Positions 24,638 to 36,473 of a stretch of DNA of 64,000 bases are shown in pieces (position 1 is the stretch's first letter; the number at the start of each line of letters is the position of its first letter). Made by a program: the position numbers and the translations under genes. This stretch comes from Sciscionella sediminilitoris. GTDB lineage: Bacteria > Actinomycetota > Actinomycetes > Mycobacteriales > Pseudonocardiaceae. The notes below the pieces were generated by a model that saw only the letters and a program-made list of their open reading frames with translations, was not told the origin of the DNA and did not search any database. Where the stretch lies: the NCBI RefSeq assembly GCF_000737195.2, contig NZ_JALM01000035.1:46399-110398 (forward strand). Direction: 5' to 3'.

Positions 24638-25093
24638 ATGCGGCTGTTCAGCGCGGTGTTCCCGGACGAGGCGGCGGCCCGGCATCTCGAACACGCGCTG
24701 CACGGCCTCCCGGAACCGGTCACGCCGCGGCCGCGCTGGCACATCACGCTGTGCTTCCACGGCGAGGAGGAACCGGGTCCCAGGGCGGAACGGCTCCGCA
24801 CCGGGCTGGCCGGAAGGCCCGCGCCCCGGCTGCGGCTGGCCGGTTCCGGGCGGTTCGGCGCGGTGTACTTCGCCGCGGTGGACGAGGCCGAACCCGGTGT
24901 GCTGCGCGAACTGGCCCTGGCCTGCGGCGCGGGGCGGCGGTTCCATCCGCACCTGACCTTGTCCAGGGCGATGCGGGGCGACCCGCTCGCCGGGTACTCC
25001 GGTCCCTGGTTCACCGCCCGCGAGGCCGCGCTGGTGGCCAGCGAGGGCGGGCAGTACACCGTGCTGGACCGCTTCCCCCTGTGCGCGAAGTGA
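24638..25093 (+). CDS. 2'-5' RNA ligase / cyclic phosphodiesterase (ThpR-like 2H protein)
   Basis: A 151-residue 2H phosphoesterase. The two catalytic HxTLxF-type motifs are visible as HITLCF at about residue 36 and HPHLTLSR at about 110. ThpR-type enzymes open 2',3'-cyclic phosphates or ligate tRNA halves; the true substrate in actinobacteria is unknown. It starts four bases after the HTH gene stop. No Shine-Dalgarno is seen, so it is probably translated by coupling. Confidence 0.85.
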   Translation: MRLFSAVFPDEAAARHLEHALHGLPEPVTPRPRWHITLCFHGEEEPGPRAERLRTGLAGRPAPRLRLAGSGRFGAVYFAAVDEAEPGVLRELALACGAGRRFHPHLTLSRAMRGDPLAGYSGPWFTAREAALVASEGGQYTVLDRFPLCAK

Positions 25094-25107
25094 CCGTGTG
25101 CCCCTGC

Positions 25108-25113
25108 TACCCT
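25108..25113 (+). promoter_or_regulatory. candidate -10 element of rpsO
   Basis: TACCCT about 100 bases before the rpsO start, followed by a leader with a GTGTCGACAC palindrome at 25124-25133 that could form part of S15 autoregulation. No clear -35. Weak but the only candidate here. Confidence 0.35.
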
Positions 25114-25211
25114 GACAGACGGTGTGTCGACACCTCGGTACGGCTGCGGTCCGCGGCGGCTGGGTACCGGTATCGAACAGAACGCGGCACGAAGCAAGAG
25201 GAGTTGTATCA

Positions 25212-25481
25212 GTGGCCCTGTCCACGCAGGAAAAGAAGGACATCCTGACCGAATACGGTCTGCACGGGACCGACACGGGTTCCCCTGAGGCGCAGGTCGC
25301 GCTGCTGACCAAGCGGATCACCGGGTTGACCGAGCACTTGAAACAACACAAGCACGACCACCACTCGCGTCGCGGGTTGCTGCTGATGGTCGGCCGTCGC
25401 CGCCGTCTGCTCAACTACGTGTCCAGTGTGGACATCGAGCGCTACCGTTCGCTGATCGGGCGACTGGGATTGCGCCGGTAA
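25212..25481 (+). CDS. rpsO: 30S ribosomal protein S15
   Basis: An 89-residue ribosomal protein that binds the central domain of 16S r[21 protein letters not shown] and [21 protein letters not shown] are the full S15 signature, and the length is exact. AGAGGAG lies before GTG 25212. A leader of about 100 bases may carry S15 autoregulation, as in other bacteria. A strong terminator follows, so expression is separable from pnp. Confidence 0.98.
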   Translation: MALSTQEKKDILTEYGLHGTDTGSPEAQVALLTKRITGLTEHLKQHKHDHHSRRGLLLMVGRRRRLLNYVSSVDIERYRSLIGRLGLRR

Positions 25482-25491
25482 CAGCATGAGG

Positions 25492-25525
25492 CGGGGAAGT
25501 GGCGCGCGAGCCGCTTCCCCGTTTT
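25492..25525 (+). terminator. rho-independent terminator of rpsO
   Basis: A 12-pair stem at 25492-25503 and 25510-25521 (CGGGGAAGTGGC with GCCGCTTCCCCG), one G-U pair, a six-base loop and a TTTTC tail. Ten bases after the rpsO stop. Confidence 0.92.
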
Positions 25526-25705
25526 CATATATGCGGGCGCGTCGCAGGACGTGTCCCAGGAACAAACCGCGCGAGCAGGCGACGAGCCGCCCGGTCCTCG
25601 GTAGTGGTTCCCGGGCCATGGGTTCCCGAGAACTTCGATCGATGGCCGGCCTCATTCGAGCGGCGCTGCGCCGATCGCGCGAGATACGGATGAGGAGACA
25701 AGTTC

Positions 25706-27985
25706 ATGACACAGTTCGGTGAGGGCGCGGTGCACGAGACCACCGCGGTCATCGACAACGGCCGTTTCGGCAAGCGCACGGTGCGCTTCGAGACCGGGCG
25801 GCTGGCCAAGCTCGCCGCGGGCAGCGTCGTCGCCTACCTGGATGACGAGACCATGCTGCTCTCCGCGACCAGCACCTCCAAGCAGCCGAAGGAACACTTC
25901 GACTTCTTCCCGCTCACCGTGGACGTCGAGGAGCGGATGTACGCCGCGGGCCGGATCCCCGGCGCGTTCTTCCGCCGGGAGGGCCGCCCCTCCACCGACG
26001 CGATCCTCGCCTGCCGGCTCATCGACCGGCCGCTGCGCCCGACCTTCGCCGACGGCCTGCGCAACGAGGTGCAGGTGGTCATCACGGTGATGAGCATCAA
26101 CCCGGCGGACGCCTACGACGTGGTCGCGATCAACGCCGCCTCCGCGTCCACCCAGATCTCCGGGCTGCCCTTCTCCGGGCCGGTCGGCGGGGTGCGGGTC
26201 GCCCTGGTCGACAACCAGTGGGTGGCCTTCCCGACCTATGAGCAGCTCGAGCAGGCCGTGTTCAACATGGTCGTCGCCGGCCGGGTCACCGAGTCCGGCG
26301 AGGTCGCGGTGATGATGGTCGAGGCCGAGGCCACCGAGCAGGCGCTCGACCTGGTCTCCGGCGGCGCGCAGGCGCCGACCGAGCAGGTCGTCGCCGAGGG
26401 CCTCGAAGCCTCGAAGCCGTTCATCCGCGCGCTCTGCCAGGCGCAGGCCGAACTGGCCAAGGCCGCGGGCAAGGAGGTCGAGGAGTACCCGCTGTTCCCG
26501 GCCTACCAGCAGGATGTCTACGACGCGGTGGCCGAGGTCGCCACCGACGACCTCACCGCGGCGATGACCGTCGGCGACAAGGCCGAGCGGGACGCCAAGA
26601 CCGACGAGGTCAAGGCGAGGGTTCTCGAACAGCTGGAGGAGCGGTTCGCCGAGCGGGTCGGCGAGATCGGCGGCGCGTTCAAGGCGCTGAACAAGAAGGT
26701 GGTCCGGCAGCGGATCCTGCGCGACCAGGTGCGCATCGACGGGCGTGGGGTGACCGACATCCGCCAGCTCGCCGCCGAGGTCGCCGTGATCCCGCGGGCG
26801 CACGGCTCCGCGGTCTTCGAGCGCGGCGAGACCCAGATCCTGGGTGTCACCACGCTGAACATGCTGCGCATGGAGCAGTCCATCGACTCGCTCTCCCCGG
26901 AGACCACCAAGCGCTACATGCACCACTACAACATGCCGCCGTACTCGACCGGTGAAGCCGGCCGCGTCGGAACCCCGAAGCGCCGCGAGATCGGGCACGG
27001 CATGCTCGCCGAGCGCGCGATCGTGCCGGTGCTGCCCAAGCGCGACGAGTTCCCGTACGCGATCCGGCAGGTCTCCGAGGCCCTCGGGTCCAACGGCTCC
27101 ACCTCCATGGGGTCGGTGTGCGCCTCCACCATGGGCCTGCTCAACGCCGGTGTGCCGCTGAAGGCACCGGTCGCGGGTATCGCCATGGGCCTGGTCTCCG
27201 ACGAGGTGGACGGCAAGACCGAGTACGTCGCGCTGACCGACATCCTCGGCGCCGAGGACGCCTTCGGTGACATGGACTTCAAGGTCGCGGGCACCTCCGA
27301 GTTCGTCACCGCGCTGCAGCTGGACACCAAGCTCGACGGCATCCCCTCCGACGTGCTCGCCAAGGCGCTCAACCAGGCCCGGGACGCGCGCCTGGCGATC
27401 CTCGAGGTGATCAGCGAGGCGATCGGCGGACCGGACGAGATGTCCCCGTACGCGCCGCGGGTCACCAGCGTGAAGGTCCCGGTCGACAAGATCGGCGAGG
27501 TCATCGGGCCGAAGGGCAAGATGATCAACTCGATCACCGAGGACACCGGCGCGGACATCTCCATCGAGGACGACGGCACCATCTACGTGGGTGCCGGGGA
27601 CGGCCCGTCCGCGCAGGCGGCGATCGACAAGATCAACGCGATCGCGAACCCGCAGCTGCCCAAGGTCGGCGAGCGGTTCCTCGGGACCGTGGTCAAGACC
27701 GCGGCGTTCGGCGCGTTCGTCTCGCTGCTGCCCGGCAAGGACGGCCTGGTGCACATTTCCAAGCTGGGCAACGGAAAGCGCATCGGCAAGGTCGAGGACG
27801 TGGTCAAGGTCGGCGACAAGCTGCGTGTGGAGATCGCGGACATCGACCAGCGCGGCAAGATCAGCCTGGTTCCGGTGCGCGAGGAGGACACAGCCGACGC
27901 GGCCGCTGCGGCGGACGCTCCCGCGGAGAACACCGAGGCCGCTGCCGAGGAGAGCACCGAGGCCGCGGCACCGGCTGCCGACTGA
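25706..27985 (+). CDS. pnp: polynucleotide phosphorylase / GpsI
   Basis: 3'-5' phosphorolytic exoribonuclease that also adds 3' tails; in actinobacteria it is annotated GpsI. The 759-residue protein has two RNase PH core domains (residues 1-230 and 350-560), a helical linker between them, then KH ([11 protein letters not shown], about 600-650) and S1 ([19 protein letters not shown], about 655-730) domains. An acidic Ala/Glu tail ends it. GAGGAG precedes ATG 25706. The 224-base gap after the rpsO terminator holds its promoter, which I cannot place. The M16 protease gene follows after nine bases. Confidence 0.97.
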   Translation: MTQFGEGAVHETTAVIDNGRFGKRTVRFETGRLAKLAAGSVVAYLDDETMLLSATSTSKQPKEHFDFFPLTVDVEERMYAAGRIPGAFFRREGRPSTDAILACRLIDRPLRPTFADGLRNEVQVVITVMSINPADAYDVVAINAASASTQISGLPFSGPVGGVRVALVDNQWVAFPTYEQLEQAVFNMVVAGRVTESGEVAVMMVEAEATEQALDLVSGGAQAPTEQVVAEGLEASKPFIRALCQAQAELAKAAGKEVEEYPLFPAYQQDVYDAVAEVATDDLTAAMTVGDKAERDAKTDEVKARVLEQLEERFAERVGEIGGAFKALNKKVVRQRILRDQVRIDGRGVTDIRQLAAEVAVIPRAHGSAVFERGETQILGVTTLNMLRMEQSIDSLSPETTKRYMHHYNMPPYSTGEAGRVGTPKRREIGHGMLAERAIVPVLPKRDEFPYAIRQVSEALGSNGSTSMGSVCASTMGLLNAGVPLKAPVAGIAMGLVSDEVDGKTEYVALTDILGAEDAFGDMDFKVAGTSEFVTALQLDTKLDGIPSDVLAKALNQARDARLAILEVISEAIGGPDEMSPYAPRVTSVKVPVDKIGEVIGPKGKMINSITEDTGADISIEDDGTIYVGAGDGPSAQAAIDKINAIANPQLPKVGERFLGTVVKTAAFGAFVSLLPGKDGLVHISKLGNGKRIGKVEDVVKVGDKLRVEIADIDQRGKISLVPVREEDTADAAAAADAPAENTEAAAEESTEAAAPAAD

Positions 27986-27994
27986 GCCACACGA

Positions 27995-30557
<2,563 letters not shown>

Positions 30558-31103
30558 TCAGGCGAACAGGTGGTGGCCGAACACCACCCCGGGGAACAGC
30601 GCGAGCAACGCGAATCGAAGGAACCGGCCCGGCAGACTGGCCAGCAGGAACGCGCCGAGTGACATTCCGGAGAACCCGGCGAGCACCGTGGTCAGGAAGA
30701 ACGGCGGCAGACCGAGCACCGAACTGACCGTGTGCGTGCCGAACATCCACTTCGGATGTTCGTGGCATTTCTCCCGGATCCAGGTGAACCACACCTTCGC
30801 GGTGTGCCAGGCGCGCCGGAACACCGAACCCTCCGGGCATTCCCGCCGTGGCGCCGCGACCATCGCCGCCTCGGTCTTGCGGTGGATGAACGCGGGCAGC
30901 CGCATATCGCCGCGCGCCGCGTAGAAGTACAGCAGCTTGCCCAGCACCTGGCCGATCGCGACCACCGCGCCGACCGCCCACCACGGCGGACCCTGGTCGT
31001 GCTGCGCGGTCGCCGCGGCGAGGACGAAAATCTCCACGTTCACCACGGGAATCAGGGCCGAGCCGATCGCGACGCCGAACGACAACAACAGCATCCCGAT
31101 CAT
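30558..31103 (-). CDS. DedA/VTT-like membrane protein
   Basis: A 181-residue integral membrane protein with four or five helices (residues 3-30, 43-62, 130-150, 155-178) and an internal loop rich in Arg, Trp and His. The pattern of small polytopic proteins with the SNARE-associated/VTT fold fits, including VEIFVLAAATA and the FSGMSLGAFLLASLPGRFLRF segment. VTT proteins act in lipid scrambling or membrane homeostasis. Assignment is tentative. Its stop abuts the TPR gene stop. Confidence 0.6.
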   Translation of the reverse strand: MIGMLLLSFGVAIGSALIPVVNVEIFVLAAATAQHDQGPPWWAVGAVVAIGQVLGKLLYFYAARGDMRLPAFIHRKTEAAMVAAPRRECPEGSVFRRAWHTAKVWFTWIREKCHEHPKWMFGTHTVSSVLGLPPFFLTTVLAGFSGMSLGAFLLASLPGRFLRFALLALFPGVVFGHHLFA

Positions 31104-31208
31104 CGTGTTGTTCCCATTCCGCTATCGGTTCGGACCCCGCTGTCACGGTACCAACGCGGACCGCCCGGCGCGGTGGGGTTGATCCCCGATATTGCCCTGG
31201 GGAAACCC

Positions 31209-31763
31209 CTACTCAAGGTGCAGATCGAGGGTTCCGGTCAGCCGCGCCTCGCGCACCTGACCGCCGCCGGTGTCCAGGGTCCGAACCAGGCCGTCGGCCC
31301 GCCATCCGGCCCGTTCGTAGAAGGACAGCGTGGCGTGGTCGGCCTCGGGTACCCAGGCGATCCCGCGTGTACAACCGCGGGCGCGCAGCCGCCCGGCCGC
31401 GGTGGCCAGCAGCCGTCCGCCGTGTCCGCGCCGCCCCCAGCGCGGCTCCACGAGCAGGGTGCCGATCAGTCCCACCGTTTCGGCGTCCCGGGGAAGTTCA
31501 CCGCCCACCCCGAGCAGTTCCTCGTGCGGGGCGGGTCCACAGACGCAGCAGCCGACCGGTTCGGTGCCCTCGAAGGCGAGGAGGGTGTCGGTCTCCGCGG
31601 CGATCACCTCGTGCCAGCGCCCCTCGATGTACTCCGGTTCGAGTTCGGCGAGCGCCTCGGCGGGCAGCAGATCGGCGTAGGCATAACGCCAGGTCCGCGC
31701 CTGTATCCCGGCGATGGCCCGCGCGTCCGCATCGGTCGCCTCGCGCACCACTGCATCCGCCAT
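31209..31763 (-). CDS. GNAT-family acetyltransferase
   Basis: A 184-residue GNAT domain. VREATDADARAIAGIQARTW is the first strand-helix and VEPRWGRRGHGGRLLATAAGR carries the acetyl-CoA loop (R-G-x-G-G/A). SFYERAGWRADG is the C-terminal signature. The acceptor is unknown. The ATG at 31763 has TAGGGT seven bases upstream, and the upstream extension of the frame is not conserved. It is divergent from the YcaQ-like gene with a 40-base gap. Confidence 0.85.
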   Translation of the reverse strand: MADAVVREATDADARAIAGIQARTWRYAYADLLPAEALAELEPEYIEGRWHEVIAAETDTLLAFEGTEPVGCCVCGPAPHEELLGVGGELPRDAETVGLIGTLLVEPRWGRRGHGGRLLATAAGRLRARGCTRGIAWVPEADHATLSFYERAGWRADGLVRTLDTGGGQVREARLTGTLDLHLE

Positions 31764-31770
31764 GGCGGTG

Positions 31771-31776
31771 ACCCTA
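31771..31776 (-). promoter_or_regulatory. leaderless -10 element of the GNAT gene
   Basis: TAGGGT on the minus strand, seven bases before ATG 31763, no ribosome-binding site. Confidence 0.5.
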
Positions 31777-31803
31777 TCGGTTCTGTCGGTGGCGGCTGGC
31801 AGC

Positions 31804-33027
31804 ATGACCGCCGTGACGACGTTGACCGCTGCCGCCGCCCGCCGGGCCGCACTCGCCGCGACGGGACTCACCGAACCCCGGCCCTCGGGGACGCCGAACC
31901 GCAGACACCTCGGCAAGGTGCTGGACCGGATCCGGCTGCTGCAACTGGACTCGGTGAACGTGGCCGTGCGCGCGCACTACATGCCGTTGTTCTCCCGGAT
32001 CGGTCCCTATCCGGCCCGGCTGCTCGACGAGGCCGCCTGGCAGCACCGCGCCCGTTCGCCACGGCTGCTCGTCGAGTACTGGGCGCACGAGGCGAGCCTG
32101 CTGCCGGTCGGGGACTGGCCGCTGTTCCGCTGGCGGATGCGGCAGTTCGAAGCCAACCGCGGACGCTGGCCCGCGCACGCCGTCGCGCCGGAACTGGCGG
32201 AGAAGGTACGCGCGTGCGTGGCGGAGCTCGGCCCGGTCGGGGCGGGCGAGCTGGAGCGGGTGCTGGAACTGCGCACGGACGAGGCGAGCAGGCGCGGCGG
32301 CTGGTGGGAACGTTCGGAGGTCAAGCGCGCCTGCGAATGGCTGTTCGCCATCGGCGAGCTGACCACGGGCACCCGGGTGGGGTTCCAGCGGCACTACGAC
32401 CTGCCCGAGCGGGTGCTGCCCGAGGACCTGCTCGATCAGGAGATCCCCGAGGACGAGGCGGCGCGCACCCTGGTGCGGCGGGCCGCCGGGGCGCTCGGGG
32501 TGGCCACCGAACCCGATCTGCGCGACTACTACCGCCTGCCGCCCGCGCTGAGCCAGGCCGCGGTGGCCGAGCTCGTCGAGGACGGGCTGCTCGAACAGGT
32601 CGAGGTGCGGGGCTGGCGGGCGCCCGCGTACAAGCTGCCCGAGGGCAAGATCCCGCGCCGGACCGGAGCGCGCGCCCTGCTGTGCCCGTTCGATCCGCTG
32701 ATCTGGTTCCGGGAACGCACCGAGCGGCTGTTCGATTTCCACTACCGCATCGAGATCTACACGCCCGCCCACAAACGGGTACACGGCTACTACGTGTTCC
32801 CCTTCCTGCTCGACGACGCGCTCGTGGCGCGGGTCGACCTCAAGGCGGACCGGGCCGCGGGTGCGCTGCTGGTGCACGGCGCCTTCGCCGAGGACGGGGC
32901 CGACCGCGCGCACGTCTCCCGCGAACTCGCCGCGGAACTGCGCACCATGGCGGACTGGCTCGAACTCGGTGAGGTGGTCGTCGGCACGAAGGGGGATCTG
33001 GCCCGCCCACTGCGCGCTTCGCTCTGA
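31804..33027 (+). CDS. YcaQ/AlkX-like DNA glycosylase (winged-helix, DUF1006)
   Basis: A 407-residue protein of the HTH_42 family, whose E. coli member YcaQ unhooks DNA interstrand crosslinks. The catalytic-loop motif RLLQLDSVNVAVRAHY (QLD) is at about residues 37-52, followed by SRIGPYPARLLDEAAW and VEYWAHEASLLP with conserved His/Glu. The C-terminal part has LCPFDPLIWFRERTERLF and FDFHYRIEIYTPAHKRVHG, both family hallmarks. It probably protects against self-made or environmental crosslinking agents. ATG 31804 or GTG 31813 are possible starts. Confidence 0.88.
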   Translation: MTAVTTLTAAAARRAALAATGLTEPRPSGTPNRRHLGKVLDRIRLLQLDSVNVAVRAHYMPLFSRIGPYPARLLDEAAWQHRARSPRLLVEYWAHEASLLPVGDWPLFRWRMRQFEANRGRWPAHAVAPELAEKVRACVAELGPVGAGELERVLELRTDEASRRGGWWERSEVKRACEWLFAIGELTTGTRVGFQRHYDLPERVLPEDLLDQEIPEDEAARTLVRRAAGALGVATEPDLRDYYRLPPALSQAAVAELVEDGLLEQVEVRGWRAPAYKLPEGKIPRRTGARALLCPFDPLIWFRERTERLFDFHYRIEIYTPAHKRVHGYYVFPFLLDDALVARVDLKADRAAGALLVHGAFAEDGADRAHVSRELAAELRTMADWLELGEVVVGTKGDLARPLRASL

Positions 33028-33068
33028 CGGAGCGGAGTCGTCGGCTTGGTGGCGGTTCCGCCGGTTGG

Positions 33069-34064
33069 TCAGCTCGCCTTGCTGAGGGTGATCCCGCCGC
33101 CGGTGCGGCCGCGCAACCGCACGGTGCCCGCGGGTTCGGCCGCCGCGTCCGGCTCCGGGCGCTGCGCCTGGATGTCCAGCTCGCTGTGCATCCGCCCGGG
33201 TGCGCCCTGCAGGTCCAGTTCGGCGAGCACCCCGGAGGGCACGCCGATGCGCAACTCGCCCGAACCGGCGGTGAGCTCCACCGAACCGGAGTGTGCCTCG
33301 CGGATGGTGATGTCGCCGTTCCCGGTGCGCGCCATGAGCTCGCCGTGCAGGCTGCCCACGGTCACATCCCCGCCGCCGGTGGTGATGGCCGCGGATTCGC
33401 ACAGCCCGTCGACCGCGACCGGACCGGCCCCGGTGCGCACCCGCAACCGCGCGGCCACCGAGCCCACGTGCACCTGGCCGGTACCGGCCTGCAGCTCCAT
33501 CGGCCCGGTCACCGATTCCAGGCTGACCCGGCCCGAACCGGTCTGGATGTCCCCGCCCCCGAGCGGGCCGCTGACCTCGACCGAGGCGCCGCCGCTGCGC
33601 AGCCGCAGGGTGGAATCCGCGGGCACCCGGATCGACACGTCCAGCGGGACCAGCCGCAACGGCAGCTGCTTGCTCGACCGCACCCGCAACCGGTCCGCGC
33701 CGAACTCGATCGTCGCGTCGTGCACCGCGGTCAGGTTCCCCGCGGCGTATTCGCCGATGCGTTCGCCCACCCAGTTCAACAGCCCGGAAAGGCCCTCGGA
33801 ACCGGTGAAGGACCACGCCGGATCCCCGGTTCCGGGGGATTCGCCGGAACCGAACTCGCGGATCTCGACGCGCACCTCGGTGCTGCCCGGTTCGGCCACC
33901 CGTACCGCGAGCCGCCCGGCGGGCAGTTCGACGTCCACGGCGACCGGGCCCTCGGCGGTGTACTCCCGCGGATACACGCTGAGATCGGGATCACCGAGTG
34001 TCGGGTCCAGCTCGGGTTCCCCGGGGCCGTCCGGTTCTCCGGCGCCGCTCACCATTGCGTCCAC
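33069..34064 (-). CDS. DUF4097 beta-strand repeat (adhesin-like) protein
   Basis: A 331-residue protein with no signal peptide and one acidic head (about 50 residues, Asp/Pro/Gly). The rest is a run of short beta-strand repeats of 18-22 residues with the GDIQTGSGRVSLESV and GDVTVGSLHGELMARTGNGD pattern, the DUF4097 right-handed beta-helix. Function is unknown; members are often next to membrane regulators. The stop codon of the upstream RHH gene overlaps its start, so it is the second gene of a two-gene operon. Confidence 0.8.
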   Translation of the reverse strand: MDAMVSGAGEPDGPGEPELDPTLGDPDLSVYPREYTAEGPVAVDVELPAGRLAVRVAEPGSTEVRVEIREFGSGESPGTGDPAWSFTGSEGLSGLLNWVGERIGEYAAGNLTAVHDATIEFGADRLRVRSSKQLPLRLVPLDVSIRVPADSTLRLRSGGASVEVSGPLGGGDIQTGSGRVSLESVTGPMELQAGTGQVHVGSVAARLRVRTGAGPVAVDGLCESAAITTGGGDVTVGSLHGELMARTGNGDITIREAHSGSVELTAGSGELRIGVPSGVLAELDLQGAPGRMHSELDIQAQRPEPDAAAEPAGTVRLRGRTGGGITLSKAS

Positions 34065-34543
34065 CCGCGCATGCCCGCCCCGGAGCTCGCGCCCGGGGTG
34101 CGGGCCCGGTTACCGGACAGCGCCCCCTGCAGGGCCTGGCTGACGAAGGAGTTGAGCGAGAGTCCCTGGGAGGCGGCGGCCTGCTCCGCCTTGGCCTTGA
34201 GCTCCTCCATCATGCGCACGGTGACGCGGCTGATGTCACCGGTGGCGTCAGCAGAGGGGAAGGGCTGTGGCCCCGGTTCGGGCTCGGGTTCGGCCTCGCT
34301 TTCGTGGCCGGTGACGACCACCTTCACATCCCGGCCGTCCAATCGCACCTCGACGGTGTTCCCGGCCAGTTTGGAGGTGATCTCGGCGGCCATGTCGGAG
34401 AGCGCGTTCATCAGCGCGAGCCGGGCGGCCGGTTCGATGGCGGCGGCGAGCGCCTGGGCCTGCCTGCGGGATTCCTCGTCGCCCGCCGAGGCGGCGGTGG
34501 CGAGGTCCTGGCGAAGGCTGGAGAGATACGGTGTCAAGTCCAT
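34049..34543 (-). CDS. ribbon-helix-helix (CopG/HicB-C-terminal type) regulator
   Basis: A 164-residue protein. The C-terminal third (about residues 115-150, RVTVRMMEELKAKAEQ then GLSLNSFVSQALQGAL) is a ribbon-helix-helix DNA-binding module, as in Arc, CopG and HicB antitoxins. The N-terminal two-thirds is a helical region and an Asp/Glu/Pro-rich linker that may bind a partner. No toxin gene adjoins it; the partner is the DUF4097 protein. The start ATG lies within a leaderless promoter covered by three TGACRYCA-like boxes, so autoregulation is likely. Confidence 0.75.
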   Translation of the reverse strand: MDLTPYLSSLRQDLATAASAGDEESRRQAQALAAAIEPAARLALMNALSDMAAEITSKLAGNTVEVRLDGRDVKVVVTGHESEAEPEPEPGPQPFPSADATGDISRVTVRMMEELKAKAEQAAASQGLSLNSFVSQALQGALSGNRARTPGASSGAGMRGWTQW

Positions 34544-34573
34544 GACGTCATAATGACATCAGATCTGACGCCA
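34543..34573. promoter_or_regulatory. three-box operator over the RHH gene promoter
   Basis: Boxes TGACGTCA at 34543-34550, TGACATCA at 34554-34561 and TGACGCCA at 34566-34573, with starts spaced 11 and 12 bases apart. The first is a perfect palindrome. RHH repressors such as MetJ bind tandem 8-bp boxes in a similar way. Confidence 0.6.
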
Positions 34574-34578
34574 TGCAA
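34550..34578 (-). promoter_or_regulatory. promoter of the RHH-DUF4097 operon
   Basis: On the minus strand: -35 TTGCAT (34573-34578), spacer of 17, -10 CATTAT (34550-34555), then six bases to the ATG at 34543 with no Shine-Dalgarno. The operator boxes overlap these elements. Confidence 0.6.
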
Positions 34579-34689
34579 TGTCGTTTCGGTGTCAGTGTTG
34601 CGGCGGCGATCAGGGGAACGCGGGATGGCCGGTGCATCCGGCTACCCTCGACGAGGATCGGGGAGTCAGGACAGGAAGGATGTGCCGCC

Positions 34690-35442
34690 GTGGCCGAGAC
34701 GGTGTCGCCGAAGGTTCAGCTGGTCGCCAAGACGGAGTTCACACCGCCCGAGGACGTGCCGTGGTCGACCGACGCGGACGGGGGACAGGCGCTCGCGGAG
34801 TTCGCCGGGCGTGCCTGCTACCAGTCCTGGCGCAAGCCGAACCCGAAGACGGCGACCAACGAGGGCTACATCGGCCACATCCTCGAGGTCGGTCACCTTT
34901 CGGTGCTCGAGCACGGTTCGGTGACCCTCTACATCACCGGGATCTCCCGTTCGCTGACCCATGAACTGATCCGGCACCGGCACTTCTCCTATTCGCAGCT
35001 GTCCCAGCGCTATGTCCCCGAGGGCAATGCGGCGTTCGTCGAGCCGGACGTGATCGCCGGGGATCCGGAACTGCACGAGCGGTTCCTCGCCGCGGCCGAG
35101 GCGAGCACCGCGGCCTACCAGGATCTGCTCGAGGGCCTGGAGAAGCGGTTCGCCGATGAGCCGAAGGCCACGCTGCGCAAGAAGCAGGCGCGCCAGGCCG
35201 CCCGCGCGGTGCTGCCGAACGCGACCGAGACCCGCATCGTGGTCACCGGGAACTACCGAACCTGGCGGCATTTCATCGCGATGCGCGCCTCCGAGCACGC
35301 CGATGTGGAGATCCGCGCGCTCGCCGTGGAATGCCTGCGCCAGCTGCAGAAGGCCGCGCCGAACGTGTTCGCCGACTTCACCATCTCCAACCTGGCCGAC
35401 GGCACTGAGGTCGCGTCCAGTCCACTGGTCGCCGAGGGCTGA
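34690..35442 (+). CDS. thyX: FAD-dependent thymidylate synthase ThyX
   Basis: Makes dTMP from dUMP using methylene-tetrahydrofolate and NADPH via FAD. The 250-residue protein has the ThyX motif [14 protein letters not shown] at about residues 97-110 and the [14 protein letters not shown] substrate-binding segment. GTG 34690 follows AGGAAGGA at 34673-34680; a longer frame from 34573 runs through the RHH promoter and is rejected. A TACCCT at 34643-34648 is a possible -10. It heads a block with ACT and TIGR03085 genes, as in mycobacteria before dapA. Confidence 0.97.
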   Translation: MAETVSPKVQLVAKTEFTPPEDVPWSTDADGGQALAEFAGRACYQSWRKPNPKTATNEGYIGHILEVGHLSVLEHGSVTLYITGISRSLTHELIRHRHFSYSQLSQRYVPEGNAAFVEPDVIAGDPELHERFLAAAEASTAAYQDLLEGLEKRFADEPKATLRKKQARQAARAVLPNATETRIVVTGNYRTWRHFIAMRASEHADVEIRALAVECLRQLQKAAPNVFADFTISNLADGTEVASSPLVAEG

Positions 35443-35455
35443 GGAGGATTCCCGG

Positions 35456-35860
35456 ATGCGCAAGCTCAGCATCGAGGCCTACCCGGAAAACTACGCGGTC
35501 TGCCGCCTGGCCGTGGACACCGAACCGCCCGCGGGCGTGTTCGCCGCGACGGGCCTGGTGTCGGTCACCCGGACCGAGGACGAGCTCTCCATCGTGTGCC
35601 CGGAATCGGTGGCCCCGGCCGGTGCCCAGCTCACGGCGGGCGGCTGGCGGCGGCTGACCGTGCACGGACCGCTCGAGTTCAGCCTCACCGGGATCATGGC
35701 CGCGCTCTCCGGGGCGCTGGCCGAGGCCGGTGTCTCGCTGTTCGCGGTCTCCACCTACGACACGGACCATATTCTGGTGAAACAGTCCGATCTCGGCCGC
35801 GCGCTCGAGGTGCTGCGGGCGGCCGGACACGAGGTGACGGAGCGAAACGATGCGGGTTGA
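35456..35860 (+). CDS. ACT-domain protein (aspartokinase-like/CASTOR-type sensor)
   Basis: A 134-residue protein with two ACT-like halves. LSIEAYPENYAVCRLAVD forms the first, and PLEFSLTGIMAALSGALAEAGVSLFAVSTYDTDHILV the second, ending in the DHILV strand of the CASTOR/aspartokinase ligand site. It probably senses an amino acid, and the dapA/dapB neighbours make lysine or diaminopimelate a candidate; this is inference. GAGGAGG lies before ATG 35456. Its stop overlaps the TIGR03085 gene by 11 bases. Confidence 0.8.
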   Translation: MRKLSIEAYPENYAVCRLAVDTEPPAGVFAATGLVSVTRTEDELSIVCPESVAPAGAQLTAGGWRRLTVHGPLEFSLTGIMAALSGALAEAGVSLFAVSTYDTDHILVKQSDLGRALEVLRAAGHEVTERNDAG

Positions 35861-36473
35861 TCTCGACGAGCGGGCACTGCTGTGCGACCTCATGCTCGAA
35901 TACGGGCCGGACGCGCCCACCCTGTGCGAAGGCTGGGCGGTCCGTGATCTCGCCGGGCATCTCGTACTGCGCGAGCGCCGCCCGGACGCGGCCCCGGGAG
36001 TGCTCGTTCCCGCGCTGCGCGGCCGGGTGGACCGGGTACAGAACGAGTACGCGGCCCGCTGGCCCGAGGTGGTCAACCTGGTCCGTACCGGACCACCGCG
36101 CTGGATGCCGACCAGTCTGCCCGCGGTGGGCAAGGTCGCCAATACCGCGGAATTCTTCGTGCACCACGAGGATGTGCGCCGTGCCCAGCAGGGCTGGCGT
36201 CCCCGCCCGGCCGATGCCGCGCGGGACCGCGCGCTGTGGGGCGCGGTCGGCAGGATGGCCTGGCTGCCACTGCGCAAGGCGCCCTGCGGGGTGCGCATGC
36301 ACGCCGAGGGGTACGGCGAGATCGTCGCGCGCAAGGGAACGCCCTCGGTGCGGATCAACGGGGCGCCCGGCGAGCTGCTGCTGTTCGCGCTCGGCCGGGA
36401 TCAGTACCAGCTCGAGTTCGAGGGCGATCCGGACCTGGTCCGCGCGCTGACCTCGAGCGACCGCAAGCTATAG
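35850..36473 (+). CDS. TIGR03085 metal-binding (MDMPI-like) protein
   Basis: A 207-residue DinB/MDMPI-fold protein. The opening LDERALLCDLMLEYGPDAPTLCEGW-like region (first helix and loop) and EFFVHHEDVRRAQQGW at about residues 100-115 are the TIGR03085 hallmarks, with the His pair as metal ligands. Function is unknown, yet the gene is conserved near thyX-dapA in actinobacteria. Starts within the ACT gene end. Ends in a six-base overlap with the GlxA regulator gene on the other strand. Confidence 0.85.
   Translation: MRVDLDERALLCDLMLEYGPDAPTLCEGWAVRDLAGHLVLRERRPDAAPGVLVPALRGRVDRVQNEYAARWPEVVNLVRTGPPRWMPTSLPAVGKVANTAEFFVHHEDVRRAQQGWRPRPADAARDRALWGAVGRMAWLPLRKAPCGVRMHAEGYGEIVARKGTPSVRINGAPGELLLFALGRDQYQLEFEGDPDLVRALTSSDRKL

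Noticed and set aside
33028..33068. Small GGCGG-TT-CCGCC hairpin as terminator after the YcaQ-like gene
   Set aside because: Only five pairs with a two-base loop and no T tail; too weak to list.
31774..33816. Minus-strand frame of 680 codons and plus frame 30732-32972 in the YcaQ region
   Set aside because: Both cross several supported genes in other frames and match no family; shadows of GC-rich DNA.
34049..34543. RHH gene as antitoxin of a toxin-antitoxin pair
   Set aside because: The partner gene is a DUF4097 beta-helix protein, not a toxin of known type.
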